Source of the DNA: Streptomyces sp. SJL17-4
GTDB taxonomy: Bacteria; Actinomycetota; Actinomycetes; Streptomycetales; Streptomycetaceae
Assembly: GCF_036826855.1 (NCBI RefSeq)
Contig: NZ_CP104578.1
Span: forward strand, 1 to 64,000
Direction: 5' to 3'
Length of the DNA stretch: 64,000 bases
Positions within the stretch are counted from its first letter, which is position 1; each line of letters starts with the position of its first letter. A program made the position numbers and the translations under genes. The notes below the pieces were generated by a model that worked only from the letters and a program-made list of their open reading frames with translations, made no database searches and had not been told where the DNA came from. Of the stretch, positions 9,443-18,876 are shown in pieces.

Positions 9443-10003
9443 ATGAAGTCCCAGACACTCCGCTCCGCCCTGGCGGTCGCCGCCACCGCGACCGCCCTCC
9501 TCGCGGCCACCGGCACCGCCCACGCGGCCCCCACCACGCCCTCACCCGCTCCCGCCGCGGCCGGCGGCGCCATGGACGCCCAGCTCCAGGTGAAGTACGG
9601 CAGCAAGTGCCTCACGATCGCCGGCGGAAGCCTGCGCAACGGAGCCCACGCCATCGAAGGCACCTGCGACACCACCGCACTCCACCAGGTCTTCACCGTG
9701 CGCCCGGGCGAGACGACGGGCTGGGAGATCGTCGCCGCCCACAGCGGCCGGTGCCTCACCCACCGGGCCTCGTCGACGGCCGCCGTCGTGCAGGACTGGT
9801 GCAACGGCTCCCCCGCCCAGCGCTGGACGATGCAGTTCCTGGAAGGCGCCGAGCTGAACCTCTTCCAGCTGCGCCCCGTCGACGCCCCCGGCGAGTGCCT
9901 GTCCATGGGAGGAACCCCGGCGGGGGAGGAGCCGACGGCCTACGTCGTGGACTGCTTCACCAACCTGCCCAGCCAGGAATGGCGCCTCGCCTTCGTCAAC
10001 TGA
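9443..10003 (+). CDS. Secreted ricin B-type lectin
   Basis: A 186-residue exported protein. Residues 1-29 are a signal peptide ending TGTAHAAP. After a Pro/Ala linker, residues about 50-186 form a single RICIN beta-trefoil with the expected Gly/Cys/Trp pattern (GSKCLTIAGG, EGTCDT, GRCLTH, QDWCNGSPAQRWTM, ECLSMGG, SQEWRL). Such modules bind galactose-type sugars. No catalytic domain is attached. It is followed 82 bases later by the co-directional ALF-AbfB gene, another secreted protein with a predicted carbohydrate-binding domain, so the two may act on the same polysaccharide or cell surface. The ATG at 9443 precedes a proper charged n-region. Confidence 0.85.
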   Translation: MKSQTLRSALAVAATATALLAATGTAHAAPTTPSPAPAAAGGAMDAQLQVKYGSKCLTIAGGSLRNGAHAIEGTCDTTALHQVFTVRPGETTGWEIVAAHSGRCLTHRASSTAAVVQDWCNGSPAQRWTMQFLEGAELNLFQLRPVDAPGECLSMGGTPAGEEPTAYVVDCFTNLPSQEWRLAFVN

Positions 10004-10085
10004 CGCCTCCCGACGGCTCAGCTCCCTCACCTCTCGCACCCATCGTGTCGCCGGACCACGGCGACGGAGGAGTACCGACATCAGC

Positions 10086-11672
10086 ATGAACACCCCTCAC
10101 CTCACGCCCGCGTGGATGCGGCGCACCGTCTCCCGAGGCCTGGTCACCGCCACCGCGCTGGCAGCGGTCACCGGCACGGTCGTGCCCGGCACGGCCCACG
10201 CCGACGGCCCCGCCGCGGCGCGGGACGTCACGGCCCGCGCCGCCGGCATCGGCACGACCGAGACCCAGCGCGTGGAGGCCGCGGCCGTGGTCCGACTCGA
10301 CCCGACGGCGGACGTGCTCCTGCTCAGCGACTACGACTTCGTGCACGCGCTGTGGCAGAAGGCCCGCGACGCGGGCGAGAAGCTCGACGCGGTACGGACG
10401 GCCGCGGAGCAGGCCATGTCCGGCACGGCGGCCGAGGACCACGTGCGGTTCATCGTCACCGGCGTCCACGAGGCGTACCGCCTCGACCAGCAGCGCGAGC
10501 GCGAGAAGGCCGAGGCCGAGCGCGTCGCCCGGCTCGCCAGGTCGCAGGTACTGCTGGCCATCGGCATCCCCAGCAACCCCGACCTGCTCGCCCTGACGGA
10601 CGACAACTTCGTCCGCGCCGTCGCCAGGCACCCCGCGTCCGGCCCCGAGGTCCGCGCCGCGGCGCTGAAGGCCCTGGTCGGCGAGGCGGCGGACTGGCGC
10701 GAGTTCATCGTCAACGGCGCCCGCGAGGCCCACAAGCGCGACGTGGCCAAGGAACTGGAAGAGCTGGAGGAGCAGAACCGCAAGGAGGCCGAGCGCCGCA
10801 AGGAACTCGCCGCCCGCACCAACACCGCGGCCCTCTTCCGCCTCACGCCCTCCCCGGCCATGCTCACGCTGAGCGACGACAATTTCATCCGCGAACTCCT
10901 GCGCCTGGCCCCGGCCGACCTCAAGGGCTCCGAACTCCTCGCGGCCGCGCAGCGGGCCGTCCTGAGTGCCGACGCCGCGGACTGGAAGGCCTTCCTCCAT
11001 ACCGGCGCCGAAGCCGCGTACAAGCAGGACGACGAGAACCGCCGCAAGAAGCTCGCCGAGGCCAACCGCACGCTCGCCCGCCAGGTCCAGGCCGCCGCCG
11101 AGAACAGCGGCGTCAACCCCCACCTGGTCGCCGCCGCGAAGAAGGTGCTCGCCGGCACCGACGACGCCGCCGTGGCCGATTTCCTCAAGGAGGACACCCA
11201 GTACCGGCTCAAGCGCCAGTCCCTCCAGGCGGGCGACAAGAAGCTGACCGGCTGGTTCGCCCGCCGGTCGAGCCCGGACGGCGCAGACGGGTTCCTCGGA
11301 CCCCTCAACGCCCAGAGCAAGCAGTCCGACCGCGAGGACGCGACCTGGGTCGTCGTCCCCTCCCTCGCCGGCATGCCCGGCTGCTACTCCTTCGAGTCGG
11401 TCGGCAAGCCGGGCCACTACCTGAAGGCTGACAAGCCGTCGCTGCGCGTACGGATCGCCGCCGACGACCGCAGCGCGGCCTTCCGGCAGAGCGCCACGTG
11501 GTGCGCGACCAAGGGCCAGAACGGCTCCGGCACCTCCTTCAAGTGGGGCGTCGGCCCCGAGGAGCGCTCGCTGCGCCACATGTCCGGCGAGCTCTACGTC
11601 GCGCAGCACTACACCACCGACGACGCCCGCCAGGCCTCCAGCTGGCAGATCACCACCCCCCTGGCCCCCTGA
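10086..11672 (+). CDS. Secreted ALF-repeat protein with C-terminal AbfB sugar-binding domain
   Basis: A 528-residue exported protein. The start at 10086 follows GGAGGAG. Signal peptide about 1-39 (ending TAHADG). Residues 40-390 carry five or more ALF repeats (AADWREFIVNGAREAHKRD, LSADAADWKAFLHTGAEAA and ALVGEAADWREF) alternating with charged helices. Residues about 395-528 match the AbfB arabinofuran-binding fold: YSFESVGKPGHYLK, LRVRIAADDRSAAF, then SFKWGVGPEERSLRHMSGELYV and a final SSWQITTPLAP. The AbfB part suggests binding of arabinose-containing polymer or another cell-surface glycan. ALF repeat function is unknown. It is a longer paralogue of 5986-6807. Confidence 0.85.
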   Translation: MNTPHLTPAWMRRTVSRGLVTATALAAVTGTVVPGTAHADGPAAARDVTARAAGIGTTETQRVEAAAVVRLDPTADVLLLSDYDFVHALWQKARDAGEKLDAVRTAAEQAMSGTAAEDHVRFIVTGVHEAYRLDQQREREKAEAERVARLARSQVLLAIGIPSNPDLLALTDDNFVRAVARHPASGPEVRAAALKALVGEAADWREFIVNGAREAHKRDVAKELEELEEQNRKEAERRKELAARTNTAALFRLTPSPAMLTLSDDNFIRELLRLAPADLKGSELLAAAQRAVLSADAADWKAFLHTGAEAAYKQDDENRRKKLAEANRTLARQVQAAAENSGVNPHLVAAAKKVLAGTDDAAVADFLKEDTQYRLKRQSLQAGDKKLTGWFARRSSPDGADGFLGPLNAQSKQSDREDATWVVVPSLAGMPGCYSFESVGKPGHYLKADKPSLRVRIAADDRSAAFRQSATWCATKGQNGSGTSFKWGVGPEERSLRHMSGELYVAQHYTTDDARQASSWQITTPLAP

Positions 11673-11685
11673 GCCCCACCCCTAC

Positions 11686-11719
11686 CGCCGGCTCCGCACC
11701 CACCGCCGCGGAGCCGGCG
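11686..11719 (+). terminator. Terminator after the ALF-AbfB gene
   Basis: CGCCGGCTCCGC at 11686-11697 and its exact complement at 11708-11719 enclose a 10-base loop, starting 14 bases after the stop codon. Confidence 0.75.
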
Positions 11720-11834
11720 CCACGCCAGCCCGGCCACCGCCCACGGGCGCCGCGGCGGGCCACCGACGTGGTGTGACATCCCCGAACCGAGGGCACAAGA
11801 GCGGCACCGGAATCCGAAGGACCGACCAGGCACG

Positions 11835-12012
11835 GTGCCGATGAGACCTCAACGGGGTCAAGCCCAGCGGCGCAACCTCCGGCCGATCCTCCTGCTCGCC
11901 TGCTGGCGGTCTGCTACGCCGTGGCCGCCCTGGGGGCACTCTCCGCAGGGGACGCCGGCGACACGTACGAAACACTGGACCTCCCGGCCTGGGCCCCTCC
12001 TGGCTGGCTCAT
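11835..12012 (+). pseudogene. 5' remnant of a TspO/MBR-family membrane protein
   Basis: The segment reads AVCYAVAALGALSAGDAGDT, then ETLDLPAWAPPGWL, the N-terminal signature of actinobacterial TspO/MBR (tryptophan-rich sensory) proteins. A plausible start (ATG at 11841, MRPQRGQ) is in another frame, so a one-base shift around 11900 must be assumed. Homology stops abruptly after GWL at about 12010, where unrelated sequence leads into an IS21 helper gene. The remaining four membrane helices are absent. Because the frames line up, tspO and istB now form one open reading frame. Confidence 0.6.
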
Positions 12013-12129
12013 TCAGTTGCGGATCGGAGGCAGGGCGGCGGTTGCGCGGGGGCATCAAGCCTCCCGGGCGCGGCGGAAGCGCTCTTCTGGAGGGCGGCGC
12101 GGCCGGCGTCGCGCAGGGCGATGTCGACG

Positions 12130-12757
12130 TTCAAGCCAGGACGAGATCACCCGCCGCGAGACCGTCGCCTTCCAACGGCGCCTGCAACGGGCGAAGTTCG
12201 AGCAGCAGGTCACCCTGGAGGAGTTCGACTTCACCGCCTCCTCGAAACTCCCCGCCGCACAGATCCGTGACCTGGGAGCCCTGCGCTGGCTCCACGCCGG
12301 CGAGTCGGTCATCCTCTTCGGCCCCGTCGGCGTCGGCAAGACTCACATCGCCCAGGCCCTCGGCCACCTCGCCGTCCGCCAGGGCGCCCACGTCCGCTTC
12401 GCCAAGACCAGCCGCATCCTCACCGACCTCGCCGGCGGCCACGCGGACCGCACCTGGGACAAACGGATCCGCGAACTCATCCGGCCCGACGTCCTCATCC
12501 TCGACGACTTCGCCATGCGCCAGCTGTCCGCGGCCCAGGCGGACGACCTCTACGAGCTCGTCTCCGAACGGCAGGGCCGGTCTCTGATCATCACCAGCAA
12601 CCGGGCGCCCAGCGACTGGTATCCCCTCTTCCCCAACCCCGTCGTCGCCGAGTCGCTCCTGGACCGGCTCATCAACACCAGCCATCAGGTGATCATGAAC
12701 GGCCCCAGCTACCGCCCGAACAAGCGGCCCAGGAACACGGCCGACAAGGTGCACTAG
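12130..12757 (+). mobile_element. istB: IS21-family IstB helper ATPase, 5' truncated
   Basis: The homology begins at QDEITRRETVAFQRRL and runs to the natural end KRPRNTADKVH. It carries Walker A GPVGVGKT, Walker B VLILDDFA and the IstB sensor region SLIITSNRAPSDWYPLF. The first roughly 50 residues of the usual 260 are missing and no istA transposase gene lies upstream, so this is a dead fragment of an IS21 element inserted in tspO. IstB normally acts as a DNA-bending ATPase that activates the IstA transposase. Confidence 0.85.
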
Positions 12758-12838
12758 GGTCCCGCTGTCGCGGCTTCCCATGGTGCCGTCTCAGTGCCGC
12801 GAGCGGGCTTGTCAGAGGCATCCGCTAGCTTCCTGACC

Positions 12839-13312
12839 ATGGGAAACTCAGGCGGATCATTGACGACCCGGTCCACGGGGGAACTGCACCAGCTCATGCG
12901 GGCAGCCGGGTTCACGGGCATTGAAGACACGCAGGCGTTGGCGGAGGGCTGGCAGGTGACGGACTTCGCCGAGGCCGGACGGCGCAGCCTGGCGAACCTC
13001 GTCCAGAGCACAGGGACACCGGCCATCATGGTGTCCTTCCTGGACAGCGACGTCGGGTTCGTCGAGGCCCTCACGCCGGACGGCAGCAGCTGGGAGGGCC
13101 TGCTCAACCGCGAGATGGCGAAGAGCTACGAGATCCCTCTGGAGCACTTCCCCATCGAACCCGCCATCGCCGGCGCACTCGCCTGGTCGGCCGCCGCCGG
13201 GCTGACACCCGACGAGGAGACCATCCGGCAGACGCTCACCGGGTCGGCTCTGTTCGCGGAACAGCTCTCGTCAGCCCTCATGATCGCCCTGGGACTACCC
13301 GGCGCAAGCTAG
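12839..13312 (+). CDS. Conserved hypothetical protein
   Basis: A 157-residue soluble protein from the ATG at 12839; a GTG-led frame opens at 12794 but the region before 12839 has no coding look. It contains ELHQLMRAAGFTGIEDTQAL, SLANLVQSTGTPAIMVSFLD, SDVGFVEALTP and SALMIALGL. I recognise the style of a Streptomyces hypothetical family but no function. There is no signal peptide, helix-turn-helix or catalytic motif. It stands alone between the IS21 fragment and a decayed gene on the other strand. Composition matches its neighbours. Confidence 0.65.
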   Translation: MGNSGGSLTTRSTGELHQLMRAAGFTGIEDTQALAEGWQVTDFAEAGRRSLANLVQSTGTPAIMVSFLDSDVGFVEALTPDGSSWEGLLNREMAKSYEIPLEHFPIEPAIAGALAWSAAAGLTPDEETIRQTLTGSALFAEQLSSALMIALGLPGAS

Positions 13313-13329
13313 CCCTTCCAAGCCCAGCA

Positions 13330-13367
13330 CCTGGGGAATTACGTGAACTTAACCCTGGGGAATAACG
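13330..13367 (+). repeat. Two-copy direct repeat at the edge of a decayed gene
   Basis: CCTGGGGAATTACG at 13330-13343 and CCTGGGGAATAACG at 13354-13367, 24 bases apart. They mark the point where the intact gene on the left meets the truncated 3' end of a remnant on the right, so they could be a recombination or integration scar. Confidence 0.5.
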
Positions 13368-14429
13368 CGATCGTCCACAGGCGAGGAGTTCGTCCTCGGT
13401 GGCGGGCGCGGGCAGGGGGCCGGTGAGGTGGCCCTTGTGGAGGTAGTCGCCGGGCTGGCCGTGATAGGGCCAGGCCTGGGGTTCGGTGAGGTAGACGGCG
13501 TCGGTGCGGAAGGCGACGACGCTGCCGGGCGGGGCGTGGAGGGCTCCGGCGTAGGTGCTGTCGTCGCGGTGGCGCTGGGAGACCAAGGCGGCGCGGGCGC
13601 CGGACCAGATCGTGGCGGCCCATTCGGGGTGGGCGTTGGGGTCGCGGGTAAAGCCGGTGGGGCGCTGCCAGGTGATCTGCTCATCGGTGAAGCCGATGGT
13701 CTCGGCGTCCGCGGGGACGTCGCGTTCCATGGTGCGGAGGGTGGTGCCGGTGACCATGCGGAGGCGCTGGGCGAAGGAGCCGATGCCGTAGAGGAGGAGG
13801 GAGCGTACGGCGCGCAAGGCGGGCGGCCTGGCGCTGGTTGGGGTCGCCGTGGAGGCCGGCCTGGGCGGCGAGGGCGGACCAGGCTTCCTTGAGTTTTTTC
13901 GACCAGTCGTCGAGCGGTTTGCCGTCGTCGCACAACAGGCCGTCGAGGATCTCGATACGCCAGGACTGGATCGGGTTGGCCAGGGCGGTGTGGATCTCGG
14001 GTCCGCCGGCCCAGGTGGTGAAGGTGGCGCCGGGCGTGGCGGGGTGGTGCCAGGCCTGGTCGCCGGGAGCGGGGGGGGCGGGGAGGATCCCGACGTGGTT
14101 CCAGGTGTCAGGGACGGTGACACGGACGTGCCAGTGGCCGCGGTGATCCGCTTGAGGGTGCCGACAGGTGACTTCCAGGTGTGCTTGGCGTAGGCGAAGG
14201 TGCGGTCGTACTCGGTTAGGGCCGGCAGCTTGTCCGGTACCCGGGGCGGGGTGATGAGTTCGGTGCGGCCCTGGCCAGCGGTGGCATGGAGCAGGCCGCG
14301 GAGTTCCTCGGACAGGACGGGGTAGCCGTCGGCGTGCTGGCCGCGGACGGGGATAGTGCGGGTCCCCTGGGGTCGATCACCGACTTTCTTACGTTCGGCA
14401 TCAGTTTCCTGGCGACGGTTCGAAGGCAC
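13350..14429 (-). pseudogene. Actinobacterial hypothetical gene, at least two frameshifts
   Basis: Three minus-strand frames join into one protein. The first gives VGDRPQGTRTIPVRGQ, HADGYPVLSEELRGLLHA and YAKHTWKSPVGTLKRI. A second frame gives LCDDGKPLDDWSKKLKEAWS and AGLHGDPNQRQAARLARR. The first frame then returns with LLLYGIGSFAQRLRMV, QITWQRPTGFTRDP and AWPYHGQPGDYLHKGHL. I have a general memory of such proteins in Streptomyces mobile or plasmid-like regions but do not know a function. The C-terminal end is lost at the direct repeat near 13360. The N-terminal end overlaps the 3' end of the SAV_2336-type gene by about 29 bases, as in a tight operon. Confidence 0.6.
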
Positions 14430-17351
14430 CCTCCACTCCCGCAGGGAAGAACACCGGCCCGTCCGCCGACGGAACCTGCAGGGTTGCCTCCACCATCAAA
14501 GACTCAGTCAGGGGTTCGTGCCCCCACCGCTGGGCTCGCAGATCGATGCGCACCGGCTGCCGTGCCCCGAATACCCGCGTAATCATGGTTTCGGCCGTGC
14601 CGTCAGTGCTGACGATGAGATGTATGCCGAGCCGTGGCCCTTCCACCGCAACCTGTCTCAGCACCGTGACCACTTCCCGCGCCAGCAGCACCTTCTGGAA
14701 GTCGTCCACAACGACGATGAGACGCCGCAGAACGTGTGGAATGCCGTACTCGTCCGCGTCGTGTGCGAGCGCCCCGAAGTCCGAGTCGTTGACGTTCCTC
14801 CCGAGCATGTTCCAGCGTTTCGAAACTTCCTGTCGAAGCTTCTCGCAGAACGAGAGGGCATGCGCCGGATCGTCGCCGCGCAGGCGGAGGAACGAGGCAC
14901 CCCGTACGACGTCCTCGAAGCGGGTAAGTCCGCTGCGTCCGTCGTAGTCAGCGCAGATCAGTTCGAGACCTGTCGGGTTCTGCCGCGTCAGCTGATCCAG
15001 CACGCGTCGCAGGACGCTCCTTCGGATTTCGGCCGGACGCCCGCAGAGCACGAGGTGGGGGCCCTGGCCACCGCGATGCTCGCTCTCCAGGTCCAGTCCC
15101 ACTGGATCCAGACCGGGATCGAACCCGAGGGAGACCCGCATCGGCTGGCTGTCCCCGGACCTCTGGAACTCGAGGGAGTCGAGGGCACGCTGCAGCCTGG
15201 CTGCAGACGGCCGGTGCGCGGGTTCCGTCCGGGTGCATGCCTCCAGAATCGCCACCCATTCGATGGAAAGCAAGCCAGCGGGCAGGGCCAACGTTTCGGA
15301 GAGATAGTCCCCCTGTCCCTCCCCCGTCGCCGCGTCCATAAGGACGACACCGAGCGCGTACACGTCAGACTCGCGGGTCGGTTCGACGCCGGGCGTGATC
15401 AGCTCCGGGGCACGGTGCCGAGGGCGGGGCCCGTACGCGTCGCAGTGCGGGCTGGTCCTGCCGTCCACGGAAGCGGTCATCCACCCGGTGATCTGCATCT
15501 GCCGCCCGGCCACCAGCACACGACGGGGGGGGTGAGCGAGCCGTGGACCAGGCCGTTCTCGTGGGCGTTGGCAAGGCTTGCCGCGAGCTGGCGAGCTACC
15601 TCCAGCAGGCGCGCTCGGTGGAGGGGGCCCTCCTGGCCTAGGAATTCATGCAGGTTGGGTGCCGGTTCCGAGGCGTCGTCCAGCGCGCATTCGACGGCGA
15701 TCCAGGGCCGAAGGCGGTGGGCGTCCCAGGCCAGGAGCCGCGGCGCGAGGAAGCCGTTCAGCCGCTCTAGCGCCGTCACTTCGGTCATCACGAGGTCGAC
15801 AGCATGGCGGGGTTGGCGCACTTCGGGTGTGCGGATGACGAGCACACGGCCCTCTCCGTCGTGGGCCAGGAGCAGCCCGATGTCCGACCAGCCCCCCTCG
15901 TACTCGGCGAGCACCTCGTACAGCAGGCCGTTTGGGCCTTCGAAGCGGTTGTCGGCGGCGGATAGCCGGCGCCATCCCGTCAGCTCCTCGTTGAGGACGA
16001 AGCCGTGAGGGAGCTCCCGCAGCTCGGCGTGCGGGCTAAGCGGTTCGGGTGCGGATTCGGGTTCCGGCGGGGCTGGCGGTGCGATGCCGAGTCTGCGCCG
16101 GAGGGCCTCATCGACCCAACCGAAGGGCCTGCGGCTGCCCGACCTGACCCGCTGCGGGCCTTCGTTGTGAGGAAGCCAGGCCGGGAATCCCGTCGACGCG
16201 TTCGGAAGCCCGTGGAGATGGTCCGTGACCTCCCGTGCCGTCCTGATCAGTGCGGAGGGCGGGACCGTGCCGAGCAGAACCGTGCGGATGCCTTCGGTGA
16301 AGTCGAAGGTCTTGTGGTGCGGGAGGTCGTCGGAGCCGTCAACGCCGTGCATGAGGCCGCCTAGGAAGACCTCCGCCAGGTGGGCCGTGTCGACGGACGG
16401 CTGCAGGGCGTGCTGGACGAGCCGCATCGCCGGGACGGGGAGCGGTGCCACGGCCGCCAGGTGTGCCGCGAGGCGGTACGCCTCCGAGGACGCCGAGGTC
16501 TTGAACCGCAGCACGGCGTCCTCGGCCGCGACGGCCCCGGCAGGTCGGGTGCACGCCCGTGCGCCGACGGCGGGGGCAGTCGTGTCCGGGCCGGTCAGGA
16601 GCGGCAGTACCACGGTCTCTCCGTGGGAGCCGATGAGCTGGGCCCAGGTGCCAATGTGGCTCCCCTCTGCGGAGAGCACTGGGACCGGGACGCCGTCGTA
16701 GGGGGCCAGTTCCGGCGGCAGGACGGGATCCTCGACGTGCCAGGACCGGTTGGCCGCTCCCCTGCGGCGGGTCGTCACGCGCCAGGGCCGCGCGTCAATG
16801 CCCGAGCCCGCCCAGAGCCGCGGCGGGAGCGCGTGGAGGACGGCCACGGGTCCCGTCGACGCGACGCGGTCGAGCTCCCGGTGCATCGTCCCGTCCCGCC
16901 ATGCCCGTCCGACGCCGTCGCTCACGACGAGGAGCAGGGTGTTACCGGAGGGGTCGAGAACCGTGGACATCGGACGCGCCCGGCCTCGCCTTCCGTAGGG
17001 GCGGCCGGTCAACCGGGGACCACCGGGCGTGCGGCTGTCGAGGCCGTGGAGGCGTACGTCCCGGAAGGCGCCGCACCGCTCCATCAGGGCACGGACCTCG
17101 CCCGCGAGCCGCTGCCACAGGAGCATCGAGACGCCGTCGTCGACGAGGACCGCCAGGTCGAGCCAGCGGGTCCGCACGGGGCGGAGCACGGCGTCGGGGA
17201 GGCCGGTCTCGGCCATGGCGTCGACTGTCGCGTCGACGTCAAGTTCGGTGCGCAGCGCGTCGGGACGGAGCTGTCGCAGGGGGCGCAGGGCGCGCCCGAT
17301 CAGGAGCTCCGTACCGTCGAGCGTCTTCATGCCCGGGGCGCGTACGGCCAT
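14401..17351 (-). pseudogene. SAV_2336-type / pseudokinase / FtsK-like fusion, 5' truncated and frameshifted at a G8 tract
   Basis: Read right to left. After MAVRAPGMKTLDG (ATG at 17351) comes a SAV_2336-like domain (RALRPLRQLRPDALRTELD, RWLDLAVLVDDGVSMLLWQR, GAFRDVRLHGLD). Next is a protein-kinase-like domain (VLVIRTPEV, NGLVHGSLTP, RHRAPELITPG, SDVYALGVVLM). Last is an FtsK/EssC-like ATPase region (LVLCGRPAEIRRSVL, LIVVVDDFQKVLL). The catalytic loop reads HGSLTP rather than HRDxKP and no DFG is visible, so the kinase part looks inactive. At 15525-15532 (G8 on the plus strand) the frame breaks; one more base would restore GSLTPPRRVLVAGRQ. Relatives normally have an extra N-terminal roughly 100 residues, replaced here by an ISL3 fragment. 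Related proteins occur in NTP-dependent conflict systems. The truncation argues for decay. Confidence 0.7.
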
Positions 17352-17375
17352 TGCGGACCGGTCGGAGGAGGCGGC

Positions 17376-17712
17376 CTGGTGGTGTCGGTGGAGGATGACG
17401 GCGAGGCGATCTGGATTGGGATCACACGTAGGTCGGCTGGTGCTGAGTGTCCGGGCTGCGGAAGGTGGTCGAACCGCATTCATGGGTCCTACCTGCGTTT
17501 CCCCGCTGACCTACCGAGCGTTGGAAGACGTGTGATGCTGTGCCTGCGAGTCCGCCGCTTCACCTGCGCGGACACCTCCTGTCGGCGACAGACCTTCGTT
17601 GAACACGTACCTGGACCGACCCGCCGACACGCTCAACGAACTGAGCGGCTGCGGGCGGCCTTGGCCGAGGTGGGTCTTGCTTCGGCCGGTCGTGCCGGCG
17701 CACGCCTTTGTC
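17376..17712 (+). mobile_element. ISL3-family transposase fragment
   Basis: The plus strand reads LVVSVEDDGEAIWIGITRRS, then AECPGCGRWSNRIHG, RRFTCADTSCRRQTFVEHVPG and SAGRAGARL. The CPxC and C..xxC zinc-finger pairs and the EHVPG motif are the N-terminal hallmark of ISL3 transposases. Only about 110 of about 420 residues remain; the DDE catalytic part is absent. It abuts the truncated 5' end of the SAV_2336-type gene, which it probably disrupted. Confidence 0.75.
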
Positions 17713-17754
17713 CAGCCTGCGAGCCGCCCCCGGGGCGGTTGACATCGCAGGTGG

Positions 17755-17907
17755 TCATCGCTGCGCGGGGCGGAAGTCCGAGGGGGTCTTTCCTGTCTGC
17801 TGCTGGAAGAAGCGGGCGAACACCGCTTGGCCGGTGAAGCCGAGCCGGTCCGAGACCTGCCCGATCGGCAGGTCGGTGTGGGCCAGGAGCCGCTGGGCTT
17901 CCAGCGT
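17755..17907 (-). pseudogene. 3' remnant of an AraC-family regulator
   Basis: Fifty codons read [39 protein letters not shown] and [11 protein letters not shown] with a stop at 17755. This is the second helix-turn-helix of an AraC/XylS DNA-binding domain with its conserved tail. Nothing upstream in frame continues the family, so only the last sixth of the gene is left. Confidence 0.75.
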
Positions 17908-18023
17908 GGCCATCGACGTCACCGGCCATCCCGTCCCGCGGGAGGAGATCTCGCTCCCGCCCGAGACCGTCGACTTGCTGGGTGCTGACCGTTCGGTTCC
18001 TACGCCCTGTCGGCCTGTCGAGG

Positions 18024-18830
18024 TCACGTCTCGTGGGCGGGCGCGGCATCCGGGGATGTGAGGTGTGGGCGCTTGGCGGTGCGGCCGTCGCCTGAGGATC
18101 GGCCGCGCAGGCGGCGGGTGATCCAGGGGCCGAGGAACTCGGCGGCCCAGCGCAGATCGGCGGCGCCGGTGCGCCGGCCGGCGGGCTGCGGGGTGGCGAG
18201 GGCGGGCAGGGGGTGGGTCCAGGAGTCGTCGCTGTCGGGCAGGGCGAGAGTGTGGGCGATGGCCGCGGCGATGCGCTGGTGGCCGAGGGGGCTGGCGTGC
18301 AGGCGGTCCGTGCTCCACAGGCGGGGGTCGGTGACGACGGCGTGGTGGCTGGTCTCGGCGACGACGACGCCGTGCCGATGCGCGGCCTCGCGGATGCGCT
18401 CGTTGAAGGCAGTGACGCGGTGGCGGACAGGCCGGGCGAGGGGGGTGATGCGGGCGACGTCGGGGAAGGTGAGCGTGGCGACGCGGGTCCCCTGCGCGGT
18501 GAGCGCGGCGAACATCGCCTCCAGGTGGCCGGCCACCTCGTCGGCGTCGAACCGGGGCCGCAGCAGGTCGTTGACGCCGGCCACCACCGTTGCCAGATCC
18601 GGTCGCATGGCGAGCGCGGCGTCGAGTTGTCCGGCGTGGACCTGGCCGGCGAGGCGGCCTCGGACAGCGAGGTTGGCGTACAGCAGATCGGGGTTGTGGC
18701 GGGCCAGGTGCTCGGCGAGGCGGTCGGCCCAACCGCGCAGTCCCGTCAGGTCATCGCCGTCGCCGACGCCTTCGGTCTGACTGTCGCCGAGGGCCACGTA
18801 CCGCGAGAAGGGAATCTGCGCGCCGGGCAT
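18024..18830 (-). CDS. SGNH/GDSL-family hydrolase
   Basis: A 268-residue protein without a signal peptide. Block I is GDSQTEG with nucleophile Ser17; block III is GVND at 85-88; block V is DRLH with Asp175 and His178, so the Ser-Asp-His set is complete. These enzymes hydrolyse esters or acyl groups and the substrate cannot be told from sequence. The last roughly 60 residues are an Arg/Pro-rich tail. The ATG at 18830 has AGAGG about 7 bases upstream. It starts 46 bases after the padR stop on the same strand and is probably co-transcribed with it. Confidence 0.85.
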   Translation of the reverse strand: MPGAQIPFSRYVALGDSQTEGVGDGDDLTGLRGWADRLAEHLARHNPDLLYANLAVRGRLAGQVHAGQLDAALAMRPDLATVVAGVNDLLRPRFDADEVAGHLEAMFAALTAQGTRVATLTFPDVARITPLARPVRHRVTAFNERIREAAHRHGVVVAETSHHAVVTDPRLWSTDRLHASPLGHQRIAAAIAHTLALPDSDDSWTHPLPALATPQPAGRRTGAADLRWAAEFLGPWITRRLRGRSSGDGRTAKRPHLTSPDAAPAHET

Positions 18831-18876
18831 GGGGGCCTCTGTTCGGTGAGTCGGTATGGGGACGCTGCCGAAGGGT

